Shown here: one piece after another, positions 13,238-20,309 of the stretch
Layout: each line of letters opens with the position of its first letter
Position numbering within the stretch: position 1 is the first letter of the stretch
Assembly: GCA_964517355.1 (NCBI GenBank)
Contig: CAZFCK010000071.1
Location: 1 to 20,309 of the forward strand
Length of the DNA: 20,309 nucleotides
From: CAZFCK01 sp964517355
GTDB taxonomy: Bacteria > Desulfobacterota > Desulfovibrionia > Desulfovibrionales > Desulfovibrionaceae
Direction of reading: 5' to 3'
Program-made: the position numbers and the translations under genes
The notes under the pieces: model-generated
Database searches by the model: none
What the model was told of the DNA's origin: nothing
What the model saw: only the letters and a program-made list of their open reading frames with translations

Positions 13238-15118
13238 TCACATCCGCGCCTCGATCCATTCCAGGTCGAGATCAACCAGTCTGGCATGCTCGGGGCGTCC
13301 TTCCGCATCCCAGCCGCAGACTTCATAATAGAGGTCTATGGCCTGGCGCAATTCCTGTTCATCGATCTTTTGGCCCGCAAGGGGGCCTTCCGGCATCGGC
13401 TCGTGCCAGCGGCGGATGACCCGGTCTTCTTCCGGCCCCAGTCCCTCGCGCACATTGAACATGCGGCTCATGACCAGGGAGCGTTCGCTGGCGCGCAAAA
13501 TCTCAAAGAGGCTGGTGTCCCAGCCGGTGATGGCGCGCACCGACTCCACTAGATTCTGGAAGTTCATGGCGTGGATGGGCACGGAGCAAAAGTTGCAGAT
13601 GGAAAGCAGATTGTTGATGCCCCAGGCCAGCTGCCCCAGGTGGAAAAACCGAACTTTATCGGCGTCAATGTCCAGGGGGCGCACCGGCTCTGTTACGCCC
13701 AGGGCGCTCAGCGCCTTGTACCCCTCGCCCTGGAAGGCAACGTCATGGGGGCATTCCACATGGTCCGCGCCGGTGGAACTCAGGGCGTAGCCCAGAGCCA
13801 TGCCTGTCTTGCCGCGGCCGTCATGCAGGGGGAGGTCATTGCCCTTGATGTGAAAAGCGTATTTTTCCGAGCCTTTGCCGATTTTTTCAGCGGCGCGGGC
13901 CATGCCTTCGGCAAGGATGTCGCCGAAGCCCTCGCGATTTGCTATTTGCTCCACCATCCAGCAAATACCGGCCGCATCGCCCCACGGCAAGTCGCGGCCG
14001 ATGTCTTCCTTGCCAATGATGCCGTTTTCAAGGCACTCCATGGTGAAGGCGATCATGTTGCCGGCGCTTATGGTGTCGATTCCAGCCAGATTACAGAGCT
14101 GGTTGGCGCGGGCCACGGCCTTGATGTTGCCGTTGAGCAGGTTGCTGCCCATGGAGCCGATGGTCTCGTACTCGGGGCCGCCGAAGCGGGGATCGAGGGG
14201 GTATTCGGGGTCGTCGCTCTTCACCTGGCGCTTGCAGGCCACGGAGCACATATAGCACGTGCTGGCCTTGTGGAAGATCTCCTTTTCATAGTTCTCCCAT
14301 TCAAGCTTCTCGTGCTCTTCGAAAACGCCCTGGCTGAAGTTGCGGGTCGGCAGGATGCCGCTCGCATTGATACCCTTGACCAGAATGGGCGTGCCGGCCG
14401 CGGACAGTCCCTTGTTCGGCGGATGACTCTTGATGCGCTGCCGGTGCCATTTGTTGATTTCCTTGACCTTTTCCGGGTCGGCGAATTCCGGCTTCCGCGT
14501 TCCGCGTACAGCCACGGCCTTGAGGTTTTTGGCGCCCATGACACAGCCCATTCCCGTGCGGCCGTTGAAGTGCTCCATATCGTTGCTGATGTTGGCAAAG
14601 CGGACCAAACGCTCACCGCCGGGGCCGATGCTGGCAACGCGCACCCGGGGCTCCCCTGTTTCTTCCTTGATTTTTTCCAGGGTCTGGTAATTGTCCAGCC
14701 CCCAGACGCCGGCGGCATCGCGCAGACTGGCCTCGCCGTGCATGATGCTCAAATAGACGGGCTTTTCGGCTTTACCGCGAATGACGATGGCGTCATAGCC
14801 GGCGAATTTGAGTTCGGGACCAAAATAGCCGCCCGCTTCGGACTCGCCGAAGCAGTTGGTCAGGGGGGACTTCGCCGCCGCGGTGAAGCGGTTGTATCCC
14901 GAGATGGGCGCCCCGCAAATCGCGCTGGTGGCCAGCACCAGAACGTTCTCAGGGCCAAGAGGATCCTCGCCGCCTTTAAGCATGGTCAGCAGATAGTAGG
15001 AGGCGATGGCTGAGCCTCCCATGTAGATGCGGTACCATTGTTCGCCGGGCTCTTCCACCGTGATCTCGCCGGCGCTGAGGTTCACGTGCAGTATCTTGCC
15101 AGTATATCCGAACGGCAT
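13238..15118 (-). CDS. aor: Aldehyde:ferredoxin oxidoreductase (tungsten/molybdenum)
   Basis: A cytoplasmic enzyme of 626 residues, normal for the family, that oxidises aldehydes to carboxylic acids with ferredoxin as electron partner (or the reverse at low potential). Seen in order: N-terminal domain FGYTGKILHVNLSAGEI, pterin-binding region FNGRTGMGCVMGAKNLKAVAV (185-205, quoted as GRTGMGCVMGAKNLK), the 4Fe-4S cysteines C288, C291 and C295 in CYMCSVAC with a fourth in SICNFC (C508 or C511), GGPEYETIGSMGSN (314-326) and the glycine-rich HDGRGKTGMALGYALS. The start ATG at 15118 has GGAG about 12 nt upstream. It is followed by the MoaD-like gene after 6 nt. Upstream on the same strand lie a broken aldehyde dehydrogenase and TRAP 2, suggesting a substrate produced in that pathway. 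Confidence 0.94.
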   Translation of the reverse strand: MPFGYTGKILHVNLSAGEITVEEPGEQWYRIYMGGSAIASYYLLTMLKGGEDPLGPENVLVLATSAICGAPISGYNRFTAAAKSPLTNCFGESEAGGYFGPELKFAGYDAIVIRGKAEKPVYLSIMHGEASLRDAAGVWGLDNYQTLEKIKEETGEPRVRVASIGPGGERLVRFANISNDMEHFNGRTGMGCVMGAKNLKAVAVRGTRKPEFADPEKVKEINKWHRQRIKSHPPNKGLSAAGTPILVKGINASGILPTRNFSQGVFEEHEKLEWENYEKEIFHKASTCYMCSVACKRQVKSDDPEYPLDPRFGGPEYETIGSMGSNLLNGNIKAVARANQLCNLAGIDTISAGNMIAFTMECLENGIIGKEDIGRDLPWGDAAGICWMVEQIANREGFGDILAEGMARAAEKIGKGSEKYAFHIKGNDLPLHDGRGKTGMALGYALSSTGADHVECPHDVAFQGEGYKALSALGVTEPVRPLDIDADKVRFFHLGQLAWGINNLLSICNFCSVPIHAMNFQNLVESVRAITGWDTSLFEILRASERSLVMSRMFNVREGLGPEEDRVIRRWHEPMPEGPLAGQKIDEQELRQAIDLYYEVCGWDAEGRPEHARLVDLDLEWIEARM

Positions 15119-15190
15119 AATAAATAAACTCCTGCTTTTTTTTACAGTTGGTTCACTTCTGCAAGCCTGCGTGCGCTCTTGTGTCTACCC

Positions 15191-15462
15191 TTACAGGCCC
15201 GCCATAAAAATGTTCTTCCGTATAATGTAATAACTGAGGCCGTAATGAGAACCTTCACGGTCGAAACCGCTTTCCTTGACACCGCCGAAAGAAGCCTCGC
15301 ATGTGGAGATGAGGTTCTCGTTCACGTCAACCAGGCCGTACTCAAAAGATTAAAGGGATTACCAGAATTCAACACATCTATGGTCTTTCCCGAATCCGCT
15401 TTGACCCACTGGCCGTTCAAGGCGCAGGCGCCGCGGGCAAGTATCGAGTCAGTCCTGTTCAT
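15191..15462 (-). pseudogene. gabD: Internally deleted succinate-semialdehyde dehydrogenase-like gene (GabD family)
   Basis: Reading the minus strand from ATG 15462 gives an N-terminus of the GabD type: LARGACALNGQWVKADSGKT followed by IDVLNSGNP (about residues 8-36). The reading frame then breaks near 15350. A different frame continues at once with the family's C-terminus: EYGLVDVNENLIS, FGGVKESGFDREGSHYGL, and a short tail to the TAA at 15191-15193. A complete enzyme has about 480 residues; only about 35 from the start and 50 from the end remain, so roughly 400 codons, including the catalytic Cys and Glu, are gone. It sits 38 nt after dctM of TRAP 2, suggesting it was once the last gene of that operon. 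Confidence 0.85.
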
Positions 15463-15500
15463 AATGAATATTGCTCCGAATGTTAGAGTTATCGTAATCG

Positions 15501-16805
15501 TCAATTCCCGTATCCGATGAAACGGGGGAGCCAGGTGACGATGTCGGGGACGAACGTGAAGAGGAGGATGCACAGGATCAGCGCCAGGAGATACGGCAGC
15601 ACGCCGATGGATATTCGCTCCACCGATACGTTGGCAATGCGCGAGGCCACGAACAGGTTCACCCCAAGCGGCGGCGTGAGCAGCGCCATTTCGTTGGTCA
15701 CCACCAGGATCACGCCGAAATGGATGGGATCGATGCCCAGCATATGCAACATGGGCATGAGCACCGGCACCAGAATGATAATGGTGGAGAGGGTCTCCAT
15801 GAACATGCCCAGCACGATCAGCACGCCGATAATCATCAGCATCACCATGTTCGGATCTGTGGACACTTCCAGGACGGCAGCGGCCAAGCGTTGGGGCGCT
15901 TCCTCAAAGGTCAATATCTTGCCGAACAGGGTGGAAGTGCCGACGATCAGCAACACCGCGCCGCAGATCTGAGCGCCTTCAAGCAGAGAAAAATAGACGT
16001 TTTTCAGGCTTAACGAACGATTGATCACAAAGCCCACGAACAGCGCGTAACCAATGGCCAGCACCGCGGCTTCCACCGGCGTGCACAGGCCGGAATAGAT
16101 GGACCCCAAAATCACGAAGGGCGTCGCCAGGGAAAAGATACTGTTCCAGCAACTCTTGAGGAACGTGCCCAGGTGGAAGGGGGGCGTACTTTCATCGCCG
16201 CCGAAGCCGCGTTTTCTCGCCACCAGCCAGGCTGTCGTACACATGCTGAGCCCCACCACGAAGCCGGGGATGAAACCGGCCGTGAACACCGCCGTGACCG
16301 ACACGTTGGCCAGGATGGCGTAGATGATCATTGGGTTGCTGGGCGGAATCAGCAGGCCGATGGTGCCGCCGGAAGAGGAAGCGGCGGCCGCGTACTCCTT
16401 GCTGTAACCGCTACGCAGCATGGCAGGGACGAGAATGGTGCCCACGGCGGCTACCGTGCCGGGTCCGGAGCCGGAGATTGCCGCGAAAAACGTGCAAGCC
16501 AGAATCGTCGTGATGCCCAGGCCGCCGTGCATGCGCCCCACAAGTTGTTTGACCACCCCGACTATCTGGTTGGTGATGTTGCCGTATTCCATGAGCGTGC
16601 CGGCGATGACGAAGCACGGTATGGCCAGCAGAGGGAAGATGTTCAAACCGTCGAAAATCGAGTTGTGCACCACCGACATCGGCAGGTAGCCTCCGTACGT
16701 CAACGCGACGATCGAGGCTATGGCCAGGCTCATGAACACCGGCATTCCCAGCAAAAACATGGCCCCAAGGGTTATCAGGACCATTCCCATTACGGAAATT
16801 TCCAT
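15501..16805 (-). CDS. dctM: TRAP transporter large permease, DctM family (TRAP 2)
   Basis: The 434-residue large membrane subunit of the second TRAP system. Landmarks: MPVFMSLAIASI near the N-terminus, FFAAISGSGPGTVAAVG, SSSGGTIGLLIPPSNPMIIYA, EAAVLAIGYALFVG, and LTPPLGVNLFVAS near the C-terminus; about 12 membrane spans. The ATG at 16805 has GGAGGGAG within the end of dctQ and begins one base after its stop, a tight coupling. The canonical PPSNPMIIYA segment makes this a more typical DctM than the one of TRAP 1. Confidence 0.95.
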   Translation of the reverse strand: MEISVMGMVLITLGAMFLLGMPVFMSLAIASIVALTYGGYLPMSVVHNSIFDGLNIFPLLAIPCFVIAGTLMEYGNITNQIVGVVKQLVGRMHGGLGITTILACTFFAAISGSGPGTVAAVGTILVPAMLRSGYSKEYAAAASSSGGTIGLLIPPSNPMIIYAILANVSVTAVFTAGFIPGFVVGLSMCTTAWLVARKRGFGGDESTPPFHLGTFLKSCWNSIFSLATPFVILGSIYSGLCTPVEAAVLAIGYALFVGFVINRSLSLKNVYFSLLEGAQICGAVLLIVGTSTLFGKILTFEEAPQRLAAAVLEVSTDPNMVMLMIIGVLIVLGMFMETLSTIIILVPVLMPMLHMLGIDPIHFGVILVVTNEMALLTPPLGVNLFVASRIANVSVERISIGVLPYLLALILCILLFTFVPDIVTWLPRFIGYGN

Positions 16806-16806
16806 A

Positions 16807-17364
16807 TTAGTCTCCCTCCCGCACGCGGCCTTCCTTCAATTCGGACAATGCTTCTTCCTGTTCATGAGCTTCCTGCACAAGTTGGAGCAAAGTCCCCTTG
16901 CGCCAGCGAATGAAGTATCCTTCGACAATACGCCAGCTCATGAGCACGAATCCGAAGGGAATGATCAATTCCACATACCCGCGGACGATGTTCAACGTGG
17001 GCGAAAGCTCCGGAAATTCCAGGCCCTGCCTGATAACGTTCCAGCTCAACCAGGCGATGTACAGATTCATGCAGACCCAGAGAACATCGGTGAAGATGCG
17101 AAAGACGAGTCTGGCCTTGGGCGGCATGAGCAGGTATTGGGCCGAAATGCGGACATGCGTGCCGTGCTTGGCAACCAGGGCCGCAGCCACGAACACCGTC
17201 CAGAGAAATGAAAACCTGCTCAACTCCTCTGTCCAGGCCACTCCGGCGCCCGTTATCCAGCGGGCGCCGACCTGAATCATGAGACAGGCAACCATGACGC
17301 CCACGCAGAGCGCACTGAACGCCTCCTCGAAATTGTCGTAAACCTTGCGTAACAGATGTAACAT
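16807..17364 (-). CDS. dctQ: TRAP transporter small permease, DctQ family (TRAP 2)
   Basis: The 185-residue small membrane subunit. Four hydrophobic segments, with the DctQ signature WTEELSRFSFLWTVFVAAAL after the first helix and a charged, probably cytoplasmic, C-terminal tail (VQEAHEQEEALSELKEGRV). It lies between dctP (35-nt gap) and dctM (overlapping region of stop and start). Little homology at motif level to the TRAP 1 DctQ is visible beyond the common fold. Confidence 0.94.
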   Translation of the reverse strand: MLHLLRKVYDNFEEAFSALCVGVMVACLMIQVGARWITGAGVAWTEELSRFSFLWTVFVAAALVAKHGTHVRISAQYLLMPPKARLVFRIFTDVLWVCMNLYIAWLSWNVIRQGLEFPELSPTLNIVRGYVELIIPFGFVLMSWRIVEGYFIRWRKGTLLQLVQEAHEQEEALSELKEGRVREGD

Positions 17365-17399
17365 GGTTGCCTGTCTCCTGTTGATGTTGCGGGATATCT

Positions 17400-18398
17400 C
17401 TATTTGGAAATGATGGTTACGGCTTCGTCGATCATTTCCTTGCCGCCAACCTGCTCATAAAACTTGGGCCACAGGGAACGCGCCTTTTCCTGCCAGGCAG
17501 CTTCGTCTTCCAGGGTGACGATCTCCATTCCATGGTCCAGACATTCCTGCAGCGCGATTTGATCCTGCTCCGCGGCCCACTTCCATTCATACGCCGCGGC
17601 CTCGTTGGCGGCGCGCTGAATCAGGGCCTTAGTGTCGTCGTTCAGCTCTTCGAACCAGGATTCGCTGGCCAGCATGGGGCCCACCCAGAGCAGGTAATGC
17701 AGCTCGGTGATGTACTTCTGCACTTCCCAGAACTTCTGGTCGCGGTTCACGGTGTGAGGATTCTCCTGGCCGTCTACGACGCCTTGCTGCAATGCGTTGA
17801 ACGTCTCGGCCCAGGCCAGGGGATGCGGCTCGATGCCCCAGGACTTGAAAGACTCCAGCTGGATCTCCACGGGAGGCACGCGCACCTTCAGGCCTTCAAG
17901 ATCTCCCATCTTCGTCACCGGATGATTGGAGTTGGTCAGATGACGGTAGCCGCCCACCAGCCAGGCCAAAGGACGCGTGCCGCTTTGTTTGGCGATGATG
18001 TCCGCGGTTTTCTTCGCAAAGGCTTCGTCGCCCAGCAAGGCGTACGCGCCTTCGATGTTGGGGAACATATAGGGCAAATAGTAGATATTTGCCTGGGGGG
18101 CGAAGGGAGTCAGGTTGCCCACGGCCAGTACGGCGATGTGGATCTCCTGGTTGCGCAACTGGCGCACGTTGGCCTGCTCGTCGCCCATGGAGCCGCCGTA
18201 GAAGGTCTGCACCTTGATGTTGCCGCCGGATTCCTGTTCAACGATTTCCTTAAACTTGTCGATTGCCGTGGTGTGCAGGCTTCCCGGAGGGTTGGCCGTG
18301 GCGGCCCGAATGGTCATTTTCGGATAATCAGCCGCCTGAACCTGCATGGCGCCGACAACCAGCGCCATCATCGCTACGAAAACGATAAGCCTTTTCAT
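17400..18398 (-). CDS. dctP: TRAP transporter substrate-binding protein, DctP family (TRAP 2)
   Basis: A 332-residue periplasmic binding protein with a signal peptide (MKRLIVFVAMMALVVGA..., cleavage near QAA-D, residue 23). Classical DctP motifs are complete: YGGSMGDEQANVRQLRNQEI, GLKVRVPPVE with the conserved R173, and AETFNALQQGVVDGQENP with the conserved N213. These residues grip a carboxylate in known family members, so an organic acid ligand is likely. The ATG at 18398 has TAGGAG about 9 nt upstream. It is first of dctPQM, 300 bp after the dehydrogenase on the same strand, so it may have its own promoter. Confidence 0.95.
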   Translation of the reverse strand: MKRLIVFVAMMALVVGAMQVQAADYPKMTIRAATANPPGSLHTTAIDKFKEIVEQESGGNIKVQTFYGGSMGDEQANVRQLRNQEIHIAVLAVGNLTPFAPQANIYYLPYMFPNIEGAYALLGDEAFAKKTADIIAKQSGTRPLAWLVGGYRHLTNSNHPVTKMGDLEGLKVRVPPVEIQLESFKSWGIEPHPLAWAETFNALQQGVVDGQENPHTVNRDQKFWEVQKYITELHYLLWVGPMLASESWFEELNDDTKALIQRAANEAAAYEWKWAAEQDQIALQECLDHGMEIVTLEDEAAWQEKARSLWPKFYEQVGGKEMIDEAVTIISK

Positions 18399-18700
18399 GC
18401 TGCTACTCCTAAGCTTTCAAGGTTTCAGGTTCTGCCAGCCTTGCAGTACCGGCAGATCGCCTTTTCTCAACGCCCCTGACTATTCTTCGGACTTTCCGAA
18501 GAATGGTGGAACACTCTGGAACATTATTATTTTTCAATGGTATTTATCGGGGTTCCGCGCCACCACCCGCCAGGGTGGAAACACCCGCCCCAGCCCCGCG
18601 CTTAGTCCGGCGGCATCTCATCATCTTGGCTGGTTATCCAAATACAACGGTTTGCGGATTCTTACGCCCCCCGAGGCATTCCTTTTCAATGTCACAGGGC
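18399..18700. promoter_or_regulatory. Regulatory gap upstream of TRAP 2 dctP
   Basis: About 300 bp without a gene. A perfect 10-bp palindrome (ATTCTTCGGA-CTT-TCCGAAGAAT, 18482-18504) lies 84 bp before dctP. Next to it is a direct repeat of GGAACA (18511-18524 region). The pair looks like an operator for a pathway-specific regulator or a hairpin in the transcript running from the dehydrogenase gene. A small GGGTG-GAAA-CACCC hairpin lies at 18573-18586. No clear -35/-10 pair was found. Confidence 0.45.
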
Positions 18701-19561
18701 CTAACTTCCGATGACCTTGACCACCGCGTTGCAATCTTCCTTGCCAAATCCGGCGCCGCTGGCCTGTTTGTAGTATTCCAAAGCCGCTTCCATGGACTTG
18801 AGGTCCAACTCCCAGGCCCTGGCCATCTCCAACCCCAGCCGGACATCCTTGAGGGCCAGATCCAGTCCGAAACGGGGGGCGTAATCGTCAGCCGCTATCC
18901 AGGGGCCGCGCACATCCATCTGAAAACTGCGCGCTCCCGTGTCTTGCAGGAGTTCCAGCAGCAGCTTGCGGTCCAACCCGGCTTTGTCTCCGACCTTGAT
19001 GCCCTCCGCCAGCACCACCAGATTGGTCATGCCCACCATGTTGGATATCAACTTTACCGCGCAGGACGCATCGATGCTGCCCACGTACGTGGGAATGCCG
19101 ATGACCTTGAACAGCTCCGCATGGCTGTCGTAGAGCGCCTTATCACCGCCGATGAACATGGGCTCCTCGGCCTTTTCCGCATGGGCCGGCGTTTTGCCCA
19201 ACGTGCATTGCAGGTAACCCAGGCCCTTGGCCTGCGCGGCCGCTGCCAATTCGCGGGCAGTGCCCGGATCAATGGTGGAAAGCTCCACATGCAGGGCGCC
19301 TTTTTTGAGCAGGCCGTACGCGCCCTTTTCTCCCAGCATCACCCCTTTGATGTGCTGCGGCAGGGGCAGACTGGTAAAAAGAACGTCACAATCCGCCAGG
19401 TCCTCCAGAGAAACAGCCATCCTGCCGCTCGAGCCCGCCGCCAACGTCCTGGCAATGGCCTCCTGACTCAGGTCGTAGACAAGCGTATCCTTACCCGCCC
19501 GGATCAAGTTGCGGGCCAGGGGCCCGCCCATAAGCCCCGCTCCGATGAATCCAATCCGCAT
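18701..19561 (-). CDS. NAD(P)-dependent beta-hydroxyacid dehydrogenase (3-hydroxyisobutyrate dehydrogenase superfamily)
   Basis: A 286-residue cytoplasmic enzyme that should interconvert a hydroxyacid and its semialdehyde. Rossmann motif GFIGAGLMGG (4-13), ELSTIDPGTAREL (93-105), catalytic lysine K170 in CAVKLISNMVG, and FGLDLALKDVRLGL (231-244) with the conserved KD. The usual substrate-binding PVSGG is replaced by TLGKTPAHAE (120-129). That segment resembles the GRT-containing loop of sulfolactaldehyde reductase and gamma-hydroxybutyrate-type enzymes more than classic HIBADH. The ATG at 19561 follows AAGGAGG; a longer open frame to 19636 lacks a ribosome site. It is upstream of TRAP 2 on the same strand. 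The substrate (4-hydroxybutyrate, glycerate, a sulfonate or other) cannot be decided. Confidence 0.88.
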   Translation of the reverse strand: MRIGFIGAGLMGGPLARNLIRAGKDTLVYDLSQEAIARTLAAGSSGRMAVSLEDLADCDVLFTSLPLPQHIKGVMLGEKGAYGLLKKGALHVELSTIDPGTARELAAAAQAKGLGYLQCTLGKTPAHAEKAEEPMFIGGDKALYDSHAELFKVIGIPTYVGSIDASCAVKLISNMVGMTNLVVLAEGIKVGDKAGLDRKLLLELLQDTGARSFQMDVRGPWIAADDYAPRFGLDLALKDVRLGLEMARAWELDLKSMEAALEYYKQASGAGFGKEDCNAVVKVIGS

Positions 19562-20010
19562 GTACGCCTCCTTGTTTATGTTGCTCGGGAGATACTGCCC
19601 ACGGCAGACGTGCACTGCCAAACTAAGGCAACACACCTTCCCGATTGTACAGGTGCTCTCTATGATGTCTTCCCGGATACAATTTCCATTCCAGCTTGTT
19701 GCCCCCTATGCCCCCACTCCATATTTTGCTGAAATCAATATATATCTTTTTTTTTAAACTGCTTGTTATTGAACAAAATGAGCCCAAATGTGAGCAACAT
19801 GCCTGATTGTGGGCACGCGCTGCCATACCCGTGGGCAGACTGCGCACGATGATCATGACAAGCCCTAGAATAAGCTACCAAAGCCCTGTTTCAAAATGGG
19901 AGTACGATTCCTTATACAGCATCCTTTGATGTCATTAACAGCATGAATCCGGGCGCGCCGCACACCGTCCGCCATTTTTTGGAAACCACCCTGAATGATT
20001 CCGCAACGTC
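19562..20010. promoter_or_regulatory. Gene-free region upstream of the hydroxyacid dehydrogenase
   Basis: About 450 bp with no credible gene. On the dehydrogenase side are GGCAG/CTGCC inverted repeats (around 19594-19622). Two half-sites face each other, ATTGTACAG (19644-19652) and GGATACAAT (19675-19683), like the ATTGTA/TACAAT arms used by GntR-type regulators. An AT-rich tract at 19735-19760 could hold the promoter. Operator readings are guesses from symmetry. The part from 19860 to 20010 shows nothing recognisable. Confidence 0.35.
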
Positions 20011-20115
20011 TAGCGCATTTTCGCCTTGAAACAAGGCTCCCCCCTGAAACAATTTCCAATTGTTCCAGAGAAATGCATAAGAGCACCTAGCGCTTTTCAA
20101 GCGTGAGATGCTCTA
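20011..20115 (-). repeat. Full 105-bp three-hairpin repeat, inverted
   Basis: Reverse complement of the unit at 8470-8574 and of exactly the same length, with a few substitutions. In the central palindrome the second arm reads AATTGTTCCAG, breaking two pairs. Ends TAGCGCAT (20011) and GATGCTCTA (20115) are kept. Flanked by non-repetitive DNA of no recognised function. Confidence 0.9.
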
Positions 20116-20259
20116 AAGTTTTAAACTACGACTTTCGGATGACAGGAAATAAAGGATAAAGCCTGGTGTGATGGAACACGATCTAATTGGAATTCCGATG
20201 AAAAACCTTTGGCGCCGCTGCCGCCGAAAGACAAGCGCACAGCGGCCGCGCCTTAGGGC
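20116..20259. other. 144-bp spacer between two repeat copies
   Basis: No gene, RNA or promoter could be supported. The right part is GC-rich with imperfect self-complementarity (GGCG...CGCC around 20208-20230). Confidence 0.4.
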
Positions 20260-20309
20260 TAGCGCATTTTCGCCTTGAAACAAGGCTCTCCCCTGAAACA
20301 ATTTCCAAT
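20260..20309 (-). repeat. Partial copy of the 105-bp repeat, cut by the right window edge
   Basis: These 50 bases are the exact reverse complement of bases 1-50 of the window and of 8525-8574 less one base. The copy runs from TAGCGCAT into the central palindrome and is cut there, the same internal point at which the left window edge cuts its copy. Confidence 0.9.

Noticed and set aside
13571..15013. 480-codon open frame antisense to aor
   Set aside because: Shadow of the AOR gene, low-complexity Ala/Gly/Val composition and no recognisable family.
17532..18479. Long plus-strand frame opposite dctP of TRAP 2 and others like it (18503-19732, 2308-3132)
   Set aside because: All lie antisense to well-supported genes, with no motif, signal or ribosome site.
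13007..19561. Calling the TRAP 2 cluster a sulfonate (isethionate, taurine or sulfolactate) degradation locus
   Set aside because: No glycyl radical lyase, sulfite-releasing enzyme or sulfonate-specific gene is present; only the loop of the dehydrogenase hints at an anionic substrate.
19665..19695. Sigma-54 promoter before the hydroxyacid dehydrogenase (TGGAATGGAAATTGTA on the minus strand)
   Set aside because: Spacing is right but both the -24 C and the -12 C are wrong, which leaves little more than chance similarity.
19865..20086. Small frame starting MLLCISLEQLEIVSGG, similar to one at 8499
   Set aside because: The shared residues are just the translation of the 105-bp structural repeat; downstream parts differ and there is no ribosome site.
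20011..20309. Two repeat copies separated by a 144-bp spacer as a CRISPR array
   Set aside because: The unit is 105 bp with three hairpins, the spacer is far too long, copies are also scattered and inverted, and no cas gene is present.

Overview
The window looks like chromosome of a delta-proteobacterial sulfate or sulfite reducer, most likely Desulfovibrionaceae. The evidence is two complete DctPQM TRAP transporter sets, a tungsten/molybdenum aldehyde:ferredoxin oxidoreductase (AOR) with its own MoaD-like partner, an SahR-type regulator fused to a methyltransferase domain in front of ahcY, and moderately GC-rich coding with AT-rich intergenic islands. This is inferred from gene content and style; species cannot be read from the sequence. 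No rRNA, tRNA, CRISPR array, prophage or intact insertion sequence was seen.

Layout. 1-3117: a truncated repeat copy and a strong hairpin terminator, then TRAP transporter 1 on the minus strand (dctP-dctQ-dctM, 3117 to 252). 3421-3702 (minus): a stand-alone Lrp/AsnC ligand-binding (RAM) domain protein. 3932-5866 (plus): a TPR protein with a C-terminal methyltransferase domain. 6033-8472 (plus): the SahR/AhcY S-adenosylhomocysteine unit, with a visible promoter and a perfect palindromic operator. 8470-9125: an intergenic stretch rich in hairpins, with a 105-bp repeat and several terminators. 9126-12864 (plus): a MarR-family regulator and a glycine betaine/proline-type ABC importer (proV-proW-proX), closed by a bidirectional terminator. 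13007-15118 (minus): aor and a small MoaD/ThiS protein. 15191-15462 (minus): an internally deleted succinate-semialdehyde-dehydrogenase-like pseudogene. 15501-18398 (minus): TRAP transporter 2. 18701-19561 (minus): a beta-hydroxyacid dehydrogenase. 19562-20309: regulatory DNA and two further repeat copies.

How the parts may work together. The minus-strand series from 19561 down to 13007 reads as one catabolic neighbourhood. A TRAP system imports an organic acid, a hydroxyacid dehydrogenase interconverts hydroxyacid and semialdehyde, and aldehyde oxidation was once available from a GabD-like NAD(P) enzyme, now reduced to its two ends, and may now fall to the ferredoxin-linked AOR beside it. 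SahR and AhcY clear S-adenosylhomocysteine from methylation reactions. The MarR-ProVWX unit probably handles osmoprotectant uptake.

The most unusual DNA is a dispersed 105-bp element with TAG(A/C)GCAT-like ends and three hairpins. Two copies are full length (8470-8574 and, inverted, 20011-20115), one is diverged (5892-5995), and two are cut by the window ends (1-51 and 20260-20309). One copy provides the stop codon of ahcY. Both window ends fall inside identical inverted copies, which suggests a contig broken at this repeat.
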